DNA of 64,000 nt from Limnobaculum allomyrinae (lineage in GTDB: Bacteria; Pseudomonadota; Gammaproteobacteria; Enterobacterales; Enterobacteriaceae), in NCBI RefSeq assembly GCF_016649425.1, contig NZ_JADRCR010000005.1, forward strand, positions 195,971 to 259,970, written 5' to 3'. This document shows, piece by piece, positions 36,479 through 46,218 of this stretch (its first letter is position 1; each line of letters starts with the position of its first letter). Both the position numbers and the translations under genes were made by a program. The notes beneath the pieces are model-generated. The model was not told where the DNA came from, searched no databases, and saw only the letters and a list, made by a program, of their open reading frames with translations.

Positions 36479-38614
36479 ATGTCCTCAATGTTTCGTTTAT
36501 CTCTGCTGGCAGGTTCAATTCTGTTGGCCCATTCTGCATATGCAGTAACAGAATCTGTTGATTCTGATTCATCAGGTCTGAAGGAAACGATGACCGTGGT
36601 TGGTAACTGGCTGGATGCCCAGGATAATAGTTCGATATTGCTGAACCATCCTGGTGCCAGAACCATTGTCACGGAAGAGAAAATGAAAGAGAAAGGCAGT
36701 GAAACCATCGCAGATGTATTACGCGGTATTCCTGGCGTACAGGTTCGGGATAATAACGGTACCGGAGGGAGTGATATCTCTCTAAACGTAGGGGTTAGAG
36801 GGTTAACGGCTCGTCTGTCACCTCGTTCTACTATTTTGATGGATGGAGTACCGCTGGCGGTAGCGCCATATGGTCAACCTCAATTGTCGATGGCTCCGCT
36901 ATCGATTGGTAATTTACAGTCGGTGGATGTAGTACGCGGAGGTGGTTCAGTACGCTATGGGCCGCAGAATGTGGGTGGCGTTATCAATTTTGTGACTAAA
37001 TCGATTCCGAAAGAATTTGGTGGAGATGCCAGCGTACAAACTCAGGGGGCAGGAAAGGGCGGATTAAAAACGCTGACCAGCACCTCGGTAGGCGGGACGG
37101 CAGATAATGGTTTTGGTGCCGTATTACTCTATTCCGGGTTACACGGGCAGGGCTATCGGGCAAGTAACGATAATACCGATATTGATGATGTGATGTTAAA
37201 AACCAGCTATGCCCTGACGGAGAAAGACCAACTGGCGGCAAACTTCCATTATTATGATGCACAATCCGGTATGCCCGGTGGATTAACCAGCGCACAGTAT
37301 GCCGATGATCCATTCCAGGTTACCCGACCTTATGATGAATTTAGCGGCCGTCGTAAAGACGTGTCATTAAAATATAAACATCAGGAAGACGATCGCCAGT
37401 TTGAACTGCTCTCTTACTATACCGATAGCTACCGCGGAAGCGGTATTGAGTCCGAGGGCAGCGGTGCCAATGCGGGTAAAAAGCGTATGGTGACTTATCC
37501 TCGCAATTACACCACCTACGGTATTGAGCCAAGCTATTCGCAGGTGTTCCATCATCAGTATGCAACCCAAGAGATAACCGTAGGTTATCGCTATCTGAAA
37601 GAGACAATGGACGAGAAAGCATACCGTTCCGGTTGGTATAACCCGGCCACCATTACCTCTGCACCGGACGCCACCGATTATTACCAGCACACCTCAGGTG
37701 GAACTGAAGCGCATGCCGTCTACCTGGACGATACCATTAACGTAGGGAACTGGACTCTGATCCCGGGGATTCGCTATGAGAATATCCGAACTCATGTTGA
37801 TGATTCGTTTGCTGATACACACCGCAAAGAGCACTACAGCGAGCCGCTGCCTTCCATGAATGCGATGTACCATCTGACTGACGAATGGAAGCTGTTTGCT
37901 AATGCCAGTACCTCTTTTGGCAGTATGCAGTACTTCCAACTGTCTAAAGGGGGAAATGGTAACGATCCGGCTCCGGGACTGAGTGCCGAAAAAGCACATA
38001 CTTATGAAGTAGGGACTCGTTTTGACGACACCGTCTGGACTGGTGAATTCACGCTGTTTTATATCGATTTTGACAATCAGCTACAGTACATCAGCAACAC
38101 AGTTGGCTGGACCAGCCTGGGCGCCACAAAACATAAGGGACTGGAGTTAGCACTAACTTATGATCTCAGCGATCTCAGCCGTGCTTTAGATGGTGCGAGT
38201 ATTTACAGCAGTTACTCTTATACCAAGGCCACCAGTGATAACGGTGATTTTGCAGGTAAAGATCTGCCTTTCTATTCCCGCTCGGTAGTGACGGTTGGTT
38301 CTCGCTATCAAACGGGGAACTGGGTATGGAATGTTGACAGCTACGCTCAGTCAAAACAGCGTTCACCGGGAACCGGGCCGGACTATATTACACAGGAGAG
38401 TGCTGATGGTCAGTTCGGTGATATTCCGGGCTATATGGTATGGAACTTCCGTGGTGAATATGACTTTGGCCCTCAGGTATCAAATCTGAAAGTGGGCGCT
38501 GGCGTGAAGAACTTGTTTGATCAGCGCTATTACACGCGTTCCAATGATAATAACTTTGGTAAGTATGTTGGCGATCCGCGGATCTACTTTGTACAGGCTT
38601 CGCTGGCGTTTTAA
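36479..38614 (+). CDS. FecA-like TonB-dependent ferric-chelate receptor
   Basis: 711 residues. A signal peptide (ends SAYA) is followed at once by a TonB box-like ETMTVVGNW, the plug (LRGIPGVQVRDNNGTGGSDI, DVVRGGGSVRYGPQNVGGVI) and a 22-strand barrel ending IYFVQASLAF. The plug and barrel follow E. coli FecA closely (MPGGLTSAQYADDPFQ, GTEAHAVYLDDTINVGNWT). FecA's N-terminal signalling domain of about 80 residues is missing, and no fecIR is nearby, so control is by Fur alone. Citrate or a related chelate is a reasonable guess for the ligand. Confidence 0.92.
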   Translation: MSSMFRLSLLAGSILLAHSAYAVTESVDSDSSGLKETMTVVGNWLDAQDNSSILLNHPGARTIVTEEKMKEKGSETIADVLRGIPGVQVRDNNGTGGSDISLNVGVRGLTARLSPRSTILMDGVPLAVAPYGQPQLSMAPLSIGNLQSVDVVRGGGSVRYGPQNVGGVINFVTKSIPKEFGGDASVQTQGAGKGGLKTLTSTSVGGTADNGFGAVLLYSGLHGQGYRASNDNTDIDDVMLKTSYALTEKDQLAANFHYYDAQSGMPGGLTSAQYADDPFQVTRPYDEFSGRRKDVSLKYKHQEDDRQFELLSYYTDSYRGSGIESEGSGANAGKKRMVTYPRNYTTYGIEPSYSQVFHHQYATQEITVGYRYLKETMDEKAYRSGWYNPATITSAPDATDYYQHTSGGTEAHAVYLDDTINVGNWTLIPGIRYENIRTHVDDSFADTHRKEHYSEPLPSMNAMYHLTDEWKLFANASTSFGSMQYFQLSKGGNGNDPAPGLSAEKAHTYEVGTRFDDTVWTGEFTLFYIDFDNQLQYISNTVGWTSLGATKHKGLELALTYDLSDLSRALDGASIYSSYSYTKATSDNGDFAGKDLPFYSRSVVTVGSRYQTGNWVWNVDSYAQSKQRSPGTGPDYITQESADGQFGDIPGYMVWNFRGEYDFGPQVSNLKVGAGVKNLFDQRYYTRSNDNNFGKYVGDPRIYFVQASLAF

Positions 38615-38623
38615 GTAAGTTAC

Positions 38624-38661
38624 AGAAACAGAGGGGAAATATATTTCACCCTCTGTTTCTT
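38624..38661. terminator. Terminator between the receptor gene and the convergent pair
   Basis: AGAAACAGAGGG (38624-38635) pairs perfectly with CCCTCTGTTTCT (38649-38660). It lies between converging genes. Confidence 0.8.
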
Positions 38662-38703
38662 CAAGGCTAATCAATAAAGAACAAAACTACAGATATATCA
38701 TTG

Positions 38704-39210
38704 TCAGATTTTGTTGATATCAAACTTATGAACTGTTTCACCATCGATCTCTAACAAGGCGTCACGCAATATTTGTTGAGCATTTAATTGTTCAAATTTA
38801 CGGTAATAAAGCTCTTCAAGTTCAGCTTGTGTAAGGTCTTGCTTAAATCCACTTTCTGAATTGGTTTGCCAGAAAACTTCTCCCGTATTCTTCCGGTAGT
38901 GGCCTCTTAGCATTCCTTTCCACTGAGAGCCTAAACATGAAGACAGCAAATTATTTGTGTTATCGGATAATGGGCTAAAATCAAAACGGTTTCCTTTAGC
39001 AAAAAATATTAAATTATTGCACTGAGGACACTGATAGATTTGCCTGCAATATTGGGCCAGATGGTGAGCGTTTTCTTCCCATGTCTGGGCTGGCTCCAAC
39101 TTATCCAACAGATCCCAATAATCCTGATTGGCAATATAGTGAGCCCTATTGCTCATATATTCGAGACCATCAGAAATGGTATACCCACAACGACAATTAA
39201 ATTTTGCCAT
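38704..39210 (-). CDS. Hypothetical protein with split zinc-ribbon cysteines
   Basis: 168 residues, not recognised. It begins MAKFNCRCGYTISDG and has a second pair at YQCPQCNNLIFF (about residue 60), so four cysteines could form a zinc ribbon. The remainder is rich in Glu, Gln and aromatic residues with a charged helical C-terminus. It follows the DUF6882-like gene by 13 bp and is surely cotranscribed. The pairing could reflect a toxin-immunity or metal-related function, but nothing in sequence proves it. Confidence 0.75.
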   Translation of the reverse strand: MAKFNCRCGYTISDGLEYMSNRAHYIANQDYWDLLDKLEPAQTWEENAHHLAQYCRQIYQCPQCNNLIFFAKGNRFDFSPLSDNTNNLLSSCLGSQWKGMLRGHYRKNTGEVFWQTNSESGFKQDLTQAELEELYYRKFEQLNAQQILRDALLEIDGETVHKFDINKI

Positions 39211-39223
39211 GGTTATTAACTAA

Positions 39224-39955
39224 TTACCCCTTCAACTGCGATAACCGGTTAAGATCGTCAAACGAGGCGGTGATGGTTTCATCATTGCGAACGGCAGTGA
39301 GCTGGGCACCATTTTCTGTGATTTGATAACCCTTCTGCTTTAAATAACAGATTAGAGCGCGACGATGGTTAATGTCGTAAAGGGATATCATCCGTGGGAA
39401 AGTGCTAAGTGCATCAAGCTGAGTGTTGTGATAATCCAGATCGATATCATTGGATTTGATCGTGACGCACATAATGCCACGACCATAGTCAGCCAGATAA
39501 TAACCGCTGTTATTAAACATACCCGAAGCAATCATGCCAATGACATGCAAATCGCGGTCGTCTGCAGTAAATTCCGGGTTAGTTAAGATATCAATACCAT
39601 TATCCTGACCATACTGTTTCAGAATTAATGATTGCTGTAATAAATTTTGTGAAATATCTGACTTAGCATTCGCCCATGCCCACATCCATGTTCCGGAAGA
39701 GTGGGACAACGTCCCCAACACTTGTATAGGAAATGTTGCCTTGCCGGCGAACTGAATAGTGCCTTTTTCCAGATCGGTTTCCCAGGATAAGTCTGCTACG
39801 ATACTGCCAAGGGTACTCTGCTTTTCTAACGCAATGGTGCCATATCTTTCCAGCAATTCCTGCTGATTTTTACAGGCTGGTTCGCCTTCAAATTGGAGTA
39901 TTTGATAGGCGGCTGACTTTTCTTGATTACCGAAAAGTTTTCTGAGGAAGTTCAT
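39224..39955 (-). CDS. DUF6882-like cytoplasmic protein
   Basis: 243 residues without signal peptide or membrane helix. Features are LGSIVADLSWETDLEKGTI, the tryptophan-rich SGTWMWAWANAKSDIS and a hydrophobic GMIASGMFNNSGYYLADYG. The W-W-A-W-N pattern resembles DUF6882 proteins, which have no assigned activity. It is the first gene of a two-gene unit with the zinc-ribbon protein. Family assignment is from memory of the motif and needs a profile search. Confidence 0.65.
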   Translation of the reverse strand: MNFLRKLFGNQEKSAAYQILQFEGEPACKNQQELLERYGTIALEKQSTLGSIVADLSWETDLEKGTIQFAGKATFPIQVLGTLSHSSGTWMWAWANAKSDISQNLLQQSLILKQYGQDNGIDILTNPEFTADDRDLHVIGMIASGMFNNSGYYLADYGRGIMCVTIKSNDIDLDYHNTQLDALSTFPRMISLYDINHRRALICYLKQKGYQITENGAQLTAVRNDETITASFDDLNRLSQLKG

Positions 39956-40119
39956 TTTGACGTCCGTATAAAATGGTTATTTAAATATTCTAATAATAAT
40001 CCATTTAGCTGACATCATTTATTCATACCACTGGTTTGAACAGGTATTTTTTACCCGATTCAAGGGGTTAATTATTGTACTAAATCGGGTAAAAATATTT
40101 TTCATTTAATGAATTGATT

Positions 40120-40866
40120 TTATTTATTTTTATAACTGGTCAGATCATTTACCTTACACATTGAGACTAACCGTTTTTGAGTGGCATCCGGATGAGCATC
40201 ATCATGAGTGATAGAGGGGCGGCCTATATCGGCATTAGTAATAAAGTTTTGTTTATCAACGTTAAAGGTAGCGACAACGGTGTCTTCCTGAGTTTTACAA
40301 TTAAATATATGGTCTTCAACTGTTAGTGAATAAGGGGCGTTATAGGCGGAAATATATTTATTTTTACTGAACTGAAATCCCAGTCTTGCCATTAATAAAT
40401 CACCTTTGCGGGCACTATTTTTTCGATCAAATAACAGACGATAATCAGAAGCGTTGGCTGCAGACAGTGTAATCCAGTCAACTTTCATACTTTTGATCTG
40501 ACAAATTGCAGCAATATCCGCTTCCTGTTGTGGGTTTTCTGCACCACCGCCGATCAGAACGGGAGCCGTATATTGTGAGCTGAGTGTGCCGCTGCCATAG
40601 CCATAATAACGCTGTTGTAATTTGCCGTTTTGGTATTGGTCGCGATATAGCGACCAGATTTTCTTATCGGTACAGTCGTAGTTAAACCACAGTTGATGTT
40701 CTTGCCCATTGGTTAACGTAATTTTTCTCATGGCATTCATCTTATCGTCCAGATGAATGATGGAGTTTGGCACAATAGTGGAAGCTTCAACTGTTGGGGA
40801 TGAAGGGCCAGAAGCAACACAGCCGGAGAGCAGCGCTGGTAACAGCAATAGGGCAAACTTTTTCAT
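40120..40866 (-). CDS. Hypothetical lipoprotein
   Basis: 248 residues beginning MKKFALLLLPALLSGCVASG, a clear lipoprotein signal with Cys16 in the lipobox LLSGC. The mature part contains WFNYDCTDKKIWSLYRDQ and several cysteines (DCTD, AICQI, FNCKT, SMCKV) that could form two periplasmic disulphides. I do not recognise the family. The ATG at 40866 follows AAGGA; the frame stays open for 55 codons further upstream, but that would overlap the activase gene and destroy the signal peptide. Confidence 0.8.
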   Translation of the reverse strand: MKKFALLLLPALLSGCVASGPSSPTVEASTIVPNSIIHLDDKMNAMRKITLTNGQEHQLWFNYDCTDKKIWSLYRDQYQNGKLQQRYYGYGSGTLSSQYTAPVLIGGGAENPQQEADIAAICQIKSMKVDWITLSAANASDYRLLFDRKNSARKGDLLMARLGFQFSKNKYISAYNAPYSLTVEDHIFNCKTQEDTVVATFNVDKQNFITNADIGRPSITHDDAHPDATQKRLVSMCKVNDLTSYKNK

Positions 40867-40993
40867 TACATTGTCCTTAAAACGGGTATAACCCTTTCCA
40901 TGGGAAAAGCGTTCAGACAGCGTCTGGCTATTTGAACAATTTGTTGTTCCATTATTAAAAGGTACCGGTTCATTTCTAAACCGGTACTGATGG

Positions 40994-43900
40994 TTAGCTG
41001 GTAGAAGGTTTCGGTCGGTAGGAGCTACCAAAGCCTAAGCCTTTTTCACCTTCATTGTTAGCAACCCGAACGTCAATTGCGTTTTGTGCGACAGACATCA
41101 TCAGTTTTAGCCGATTGAGTTGGTTAACTTCACTGGCACCCGGATCGTAATCGATAGCGAAAATATTGGCTGCGGGGTAGCGTTGCTTAAGACTTTTGAT
41201 AACACCTCTGCCGGTAATGTGGTTTGGTAAGCAGCCAAATGGCTGAACGCAAACAATATTACTGACGCCCATCTCCAGCAGTTCCAGCATTTCAGCAGTC
41301 AATAACCAGCCTTCACCTGCCTGATTACCTAAGGAGACAACCTCTTCCGCCATTGAGGCAAGTTCAGCAATGGCCGGAGGCGCACTGAAACGTTGGCTGC
41401 GTTTTAGTGCCTTGTTAACGGATTTTCTCATCCATTCAATCGTGGTCGTTGCCGCCTGATTGAGTGCCATACTCAGGAAATTCAGTCCATATTGATGGCG
41501 GTCATAGCGGGTACCGTAAGTGCAGGAGAGGAAAAAGTCCAGCATATCCGGCACTACAGCTTCACCGCCTTCGGCCTCAATCTGACCAACCAGATCGTTA
41601 TTGGCGCCAGGATGATATTTCACCAGAATTTCACCCACCACACCCACCTTAGGCTTGCGTACCGCCAGCAGGGGTAATCGATCGAAATCGGTAACGATAT
41701 CTGCCACATCCTGTTTAAATTGCCCCATACTGCCTTCGCCTTCCAGATTCTGCTTAACTCTCTGGTTCCAGTGCTCATACAGCCGTTGTGCAGAACCCAC
41801 CTCAGCTTCATAAGGGCGGGTGCGAAACAGTGTGCGCATCAGTAAATCGGCATAAATAACGGCCATTACGGCTTTTTTCACCATACTAAAGCTGTAGCGA
41901 AATCCGGGGTTTTCCTCCAGTCCGGAGGCACTCAGAGATATTACCGGAACCTGGGAAAAACCGGCGTCTTCCAGTGCCTTACGAATAAAAGCAATATAGT
42001 TGGTTGCCCGGCAGGCTCCCCCAGTTTGAGTGATGATAGCGGCGCTGGTTTCGGCATCAAACTCACCGCTTTGCAGCGCATCGACAATTTGGCCGGTCAC
42101 CAGAACACAGGGGTAGCAGGCATCGTTATTGACATATTTCAACCCTTGCTCAATGGCTGATTTAGTGACGGTCGGCAGCACGTGCAGGCGATAGCCTTCA
42201 GAGCGAAATACGGACTGAATCAAATCGAAATGCATTGGCGCCATTTGTGGTGCCAGAATCGTATGGGTACTGCGCATCTCTTCGGTAAAGGCAGTTCTTT
42301 TCGATTTGTAAGGCGTATCGGTCGCGCTGACACCGCGCAGGCGGCGAGCTGTCATGGCGGCTTTTAACGAACGGATACGAATGCGTACTGCTCCCAGATT
42401 AGCCCCTTCATCAATTTTTATCAGGGTATAGACCTTATTGGCCGCTTTCAGCACTTCTTCAACCTGATCGGCGGTCAGTGCATCTAAACCACAGCCAAAT
42501 GAAGTAAGCTGTACCAGCTCTAACTGCGGGCTGGCAGCTACATAGGCTCCTGCAGCATACAGGCGAGAGTGATAAGCCCACTGGTCAACAACGCGTAAAG
42601 GGCGTTGCAGCAGGGACTCACCCAGATGCGCCACGCTATCTTCGGTGAGGACAGCCATACCTTCTTCAATGATAATTCGGTCAATGCCGTGATGAATACC
42701 GGGGTCAACATGATAAGGGCGGCCAGCCAGAACAATACCGGGGAGATTATTTTCCACCAGCCATGACACGACTTCCTTTCCTTTATTGCGAATATCATCG
42801 CGTACTGCCTGTAACTCTTGCCAGGCAGCCTGTACAGCTTTCCTGACCTCTTTATGTTTAAGCCCCAGGGATTTCAGCTCATCAAACAATACCTTTTCGA
42901 CAGATTCCAGATGGTTAAAGTTGATGAATGGATTATGGAATGGAATATCGCCATGGCTTATTGGGTCCATGTTGGTGCGAATCACTTCGGAGTAGGTACT
43001 CACCACCGGACAGTTAAAGTGATGATCGCTGCCTTTATCCTCTTGCCACTCATAGGTTACTGATGGGAAGAAGATACGATCAACGTTACGATCAATCAGG
43101 TGTTCAATATGACCGTGAACCAGCTTAGCGGGGTAGCAAGCGGACTCTGACGGAATTGTCTCAATTCCTTTCAAATAGAGGCGTTCAGTCGAGGGGGGTG
43201 ACAATACTACCCGGAAACCCAGTTCGGTAAAAAAGGTATGCCAGAAGGGATAGTTTTCAAATTGGTTCAATACCCGAGGGATCCCGACAGTACCGTTCGG
43301 TGCCTGCTCTTTTGGTAACGATTTATAGTCAAATACCCGATGTTCTTTGTATTCATACAGGTTAGGTAATCGGCTGGGGGTGATTTCAATTCTTGCCCCT
43401 TTTTCACAGCGGTTACCGGAAACGAACTCACGACCATCATCAAACGTATTGATGGTTAACATGCACTGGTTATTACATTCCCGACAGCGGTCGCTGCTCT
43501 GTTCAACATCAAAATTGATCAATTCATCAGGCAGCAGCAGCGTCGTGGGCTGGTTATCCCGCCGGGCTAATTCTCTGGCAATTAACGCTGCGCCGTAAGC
43601 ACCCATTAACCCGGCGATATCAACTCGTGTGACATGGCGTTCCGTCAGGTTTTCGAAGGCACGAAGCACTGCTTCGTTATAGAATGTTCCACCCTGAACC
43701 ATGATCTTTTTGGGCAGCATGTCTAACTGCTTTAACTTAATTACTTTATACAGGGCATTTTTAATCACAGAGTAAGAGAGACCAGCAGAAATATCGGCAA
43801 CGGTAGCGCCTTCTTTTTGTGCCTGCTTCACCTTTGAGTTCATAAAGACTGTACAACGAGTACCTAAATCTACCGGATGAGTAGCAAGCAGTGCCTGCTG

Positions 43901-45322
43901 TGAGAACTCCGTTACCGGAATTTTCAGCGAACGGGCAAACATTTCAATAAAAGAGCCACACCCGGCAGAGCAGGCTTCATTGAGTAAAATGCTATTAATG
44001 ACACCATCACGAATATACAGGCACTTCATATCCTGCCCGCCGATATCCAGAATAAACTCTACTCCGGGCAGTAATTGCTCTGCGGCTTTATAATGGGCGA
44101 CGGTTTCCACTTCGCCAATATCGGCACGGAAAGCCGCTTTAATCAGTTGTTCGCCATAACCCGTAGTGGCAACTTTGGCGATAGTGACTTGTTCCGGTAA
44201 GCGCTGATAAATATCTCGTATGATTTCACACACAATATTCAGCGGATTACCTTTATTGTTACCGTAGAAGTCGTATAGCAGTTCACCCTGTTCACCAATC
44301 ATAGCGATTTTGGTGGTAGTCGAGCCGGAGTCGATCCCGAGAAATGCGTTGCCGCGATAACTCTCCAACGGTAAGCGTTTAACGTTGGCTTTTGCATGAC
44401 GCTGGCGGAATTGTTCTACGTCTTCCCGGCTATTAAATAGCGGAGGCAGTAGATCGACCTCTTTAACCGTATTTTCCTGAGCGCTACGCAGGCGATCGAT
44501 GAGTTGTGTTAATGGCAGACTATCTCCCTGCTGTCTGGCCAGTAACGCAGCACCTATCGCCACAAACAGCTGTGGATGTTCAGGAAAAATAACATCATCT
44601 TTTTTCAGCCGCAGCGTTTTGATAAACAGTTTACGTAAATTATCTAAAAAATAGAGAGGGCCGCCCAGAAAGGCAACTTTCCCGCGAATAGGCTTACCAC
44701 AAGCTAATCCGCTAATGGTTTGGTTGACAATAGCCTGTAAAATGGAGGCGGCAATATCTTCCTTTGCGGCTCCCTGATTGATTAATGGCTGAACGTCAGT
44801 TTTGGCAAAAACCCCACAGCGGGAAGCGATTGGGTGAATCGTTTGGTATTGGTTAGCCAGCAGATTCAGGCCTGCCGCATCGGTTTCCAGCAGTGAAGCC
44901 ATTTGATCGATAAAAGCCCCCGTCCCCCCGGCGCAGCTATTATTCATACGTTGATCAACGCTGTGATGGTCGAAATAGGTAATTTTGGCGTCTTCCCCGC
45001 CGAGTTCTATTGCTACATCAGTTTGCGGCACCAGCGTGGTGATAGTTTTAGAGCTGGCGATAACTTCCTGTTCGAAGGGAATCGCTAACAGGTCAGATAG
45101 CGCCAGACCACCGGAGCCGGTAATGACTGGTGTGATAGAGATAGTTGGATATTGTTGTTGTACCTGTTCGAGCAGAACGAGCAGCGTTTGGCGGATATCA
45201 GAAAAGTGACGCTGGTAGTCATGATAAATCAGCTGTTGCTGTTGATCGAGTAGCACCAATTTAACGGTGGTTGAGCCCACATCGATTCCGGCAAAATAAT
45301 GACCTGGTGTATAAAACGCCAT
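40994..45322 (-). CDS. Giant 2-hydroxyacyl-CoA-dehydratase-type activase (two ATPase modules)
   Basis: 1,442 residues. Two BcrAD/HgdC-type ASKHA ATPase modules come first: GIDVGSTTVK (residue 12) with NNSCAGGTGAFIDQ and ASRCGVFAKTDV, then GIDSGSTTTK (about 328) with NEACSAGCGSFIEMF and GTRCTVFMNSKVK. In each module the two cysteines that hold the 4Fe-4S cluster are present. A cysteine motif DRCRECNNQC follows at about 610. The C-terminal half resembles DUF2229 and HgdB-like regions, with further cysteines (SACYPAKL, DACYPCVLVTGQ, VQPFGCLPNHITGRG). Such proteins use ATP to drive low-potential electron transfer and are mostly known from strict anaerobes. The dehydratase partner is not here, so the target is unknown. 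The ATG at 45322 follows GAGGAGG. Confidence 0.88.
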   Translation of the reverse strand: MAFYTPGHYFAGIDVGSTTVKLVLLDQQQQLIYHDYQRHFSDIRQTLLVLLEQVQQQYPTISITPVITGSGGLALSDLLAIPFEQEVIASSKTITTLVPQTDVAIELGGEDAKITYFDHHSVDQRMNNSCAGGTGAFIDQMASLLETDAAGLNLLANQYQTIHPIASRCGVFAKTDVQPLINQGAAKEDIAASILQAIVNQTISGLACGKPIRGKVAFLGGPLYFLDNLRKLFIKTLRLKKDDVIFPEHPQLFVAIGAALLARQQGDSLPLTQLIDRLRSAQENTVKEVDLLPPLFNSREDVEQFRQRHAKANVKRLPLESYRGNAFLGIDSGSTTTKIAMIGEQGELLYDFYGNNKGNPLNIVCEIIRDIYQRLPEQVTIAKVATTGYGEQLIKAAFRADIGEVETVAHYKAAEQLLPGVEFILDIGGQDMKCLYIRDGVINSILLNEACSAGCGSFIEMFARSLKIPVTEFSQQALLATHPVDLGTRCTVFMNSKVKQAQKEGATVADISAGLSYSVIKNALYKVIKLKQLDMLPKKIMVQGGTFYNEAVLRAFENLTERHVTRVDIAGLMGAYGAALIARELARRDNQPTTLLLPDELINFDVEQSSDRCRECNNQCMLTINTFDDGREFVSGNRCEKGARIEITPSRLPNLYEYKEHRVFDYKSLPKEQAPNGTVGIPRVLNQFENYPFWHTFFTELGFRVVLSPPSTERLYLKGIETIPSESACYPAKLVHGHIEHLIDRNVDRIFFPSVTYEWQEDKGSDHHFNCPVVSTYSEVIRTNMDPISHGDIPFHNPFINFNHLESVEKVLFDELKSLGLKHKEVRKAVQAAWQELQAVRDDIRNKGKEVVSWLVENNLPGIVLAGRPYHVDPGIHHGIDRIIIEEGMAVLTEDSVAHLGESLLQRPLRVVDQWAYHSRLYAAGAYVAASPQLELVQLTSFGCGLDALTADQVEEVLKAANKVYTLIKIDEGANLGAVRIRIRSLKAAMTARRLRGVSATDTPYKSKRTAFTEEMRSTHTILAPQMAPMHFDLIQSVFRSEGYRLHVLPTVTKSAIEQGLKYVNNDACYPCVLVTGQIVDALQSGEFDAETSAAIITQTGGACRATNYIAFIRKALEDAGFSQVPVISLSASGLEENPGFRYSFSMVKKAVMAVIYADLLMRTLFRTRPYEAEVGSAQRLYEHWNQRVKQNLEGEGSMGQFKQDVADIVTDFDRLPLLAVRKPKVGVVGEILVKYHPGANNDLVGQIEAEGGEAVVPDMLDFFLSCTYGTRYDRHQYGLNFLSMALNQAATTTIEWMRKSVNKALKRSQRFSAPPAIAELASMAEEVVSLGNQAGEGWLLTAEMLELLEMGVSNIVCVQPFGCLPNHITGRGVIKSLKQRYPAANIFAIDYDPGASEVNQLNRLKLMMSVAQNAIDVRVANNEGEKGLGFGSSYRPKPSTS

Positions 45323-46218
45323 GGTATAAATCAACCTCCTCTAAAAAATGATCCCATATCGATTAGAGAGTGCGGACTTGTTGACGATCTCACTGAAAAT
45401 CAAAACAGCCGGAATGTGACCTTTGGCTGAGAATAACGCTGGCTAACAGGTACGGCCTGTACACATCTTAATAACCATAGCGTTCTTCATCCTGTGCCTT
45501 TCAATTTTTCAATCGTTGTCCAGGGATAAAAATAACTTATGTTTATGTAATTAATCGATAAGCTACCATTAAATTTAGGGGCTTTCTACAGATAGATTAA
45601 TGGCAATTTTGATGCCTGGTAGAATTTTATGTCTAAAGAGACCTGTAACTCAAAAGGTTAGGCGATTCTTAAATTAAAGAGACTCTTTTTTGTCAGGCAG
45701 ATAACGCACAGATGGATAAAACAGATGTGCTAATTCAATATGAAATAGTTGTTTATAAAACTATTCCTTATGAAATCTTATCTTGAGCATCATTTCTATA
45801 ATGAAACTCGTGTTTTACCGAAAAATAATTTCCCTGATACATAAATTATTTGATTTATATAATAATTTAATTTAACCGCATTATTTTATTTTAATTTTTA
45901 TGATTAATTGTCTTTCAAGAGAGTTAATGTGTAGTTTTTGCAAAATAAATGATCAAAATTCCAACTATATCAAGTCATTATGATCGCTATTAGTTGGTTA
46001 TCCAAAATAACCAGGATATTTCAGGGGGGATTTCGTTCTGTTGAGTTGTTATATCACGTAAGTACAGTACGTAATTTAAATTGAAGCGACTAAAATGGGT
46101 TTAAAGTTTTGTTACGTGATAATAACGGATATTGATTTGGAGCCAGAATGTTGTGACAAGCTTCATTTATACCGCAATACGTTATTCACTTTATTTCAGG
46201 CAGATGGAAACAGCCATT
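45323..46218. other. Long intergenic region upstream of the activase and DUF4153 genes
   Basis: About 900 bp between divergent genes with no convincing open frame. The right part is AT-rich (45800-45970). A perfect 10-bp inverted repeat, TATCACGTAA (46052-46061) and TTACGTGATA (46112-46121), frames a smaller ACGTA...TACGT repeat and may be an operator for the membrane protein gene. I found no clean FNR box for the activase. Confidence 0.4.

Noticed and set aside
40867-41031. N-terminal extension of the lipoprotein to 303 residues
   Set aside because: It would overlap the activase gene and bury a perfect lipoprotein signal that has its own AAGGA ribosome site.
46132-46218. Longer DUF4153 protein starting at a TTG
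   Set aside because: TTG starts are rare, the extra residues have no family character, and better ATGs follow at 46204 and 46219.
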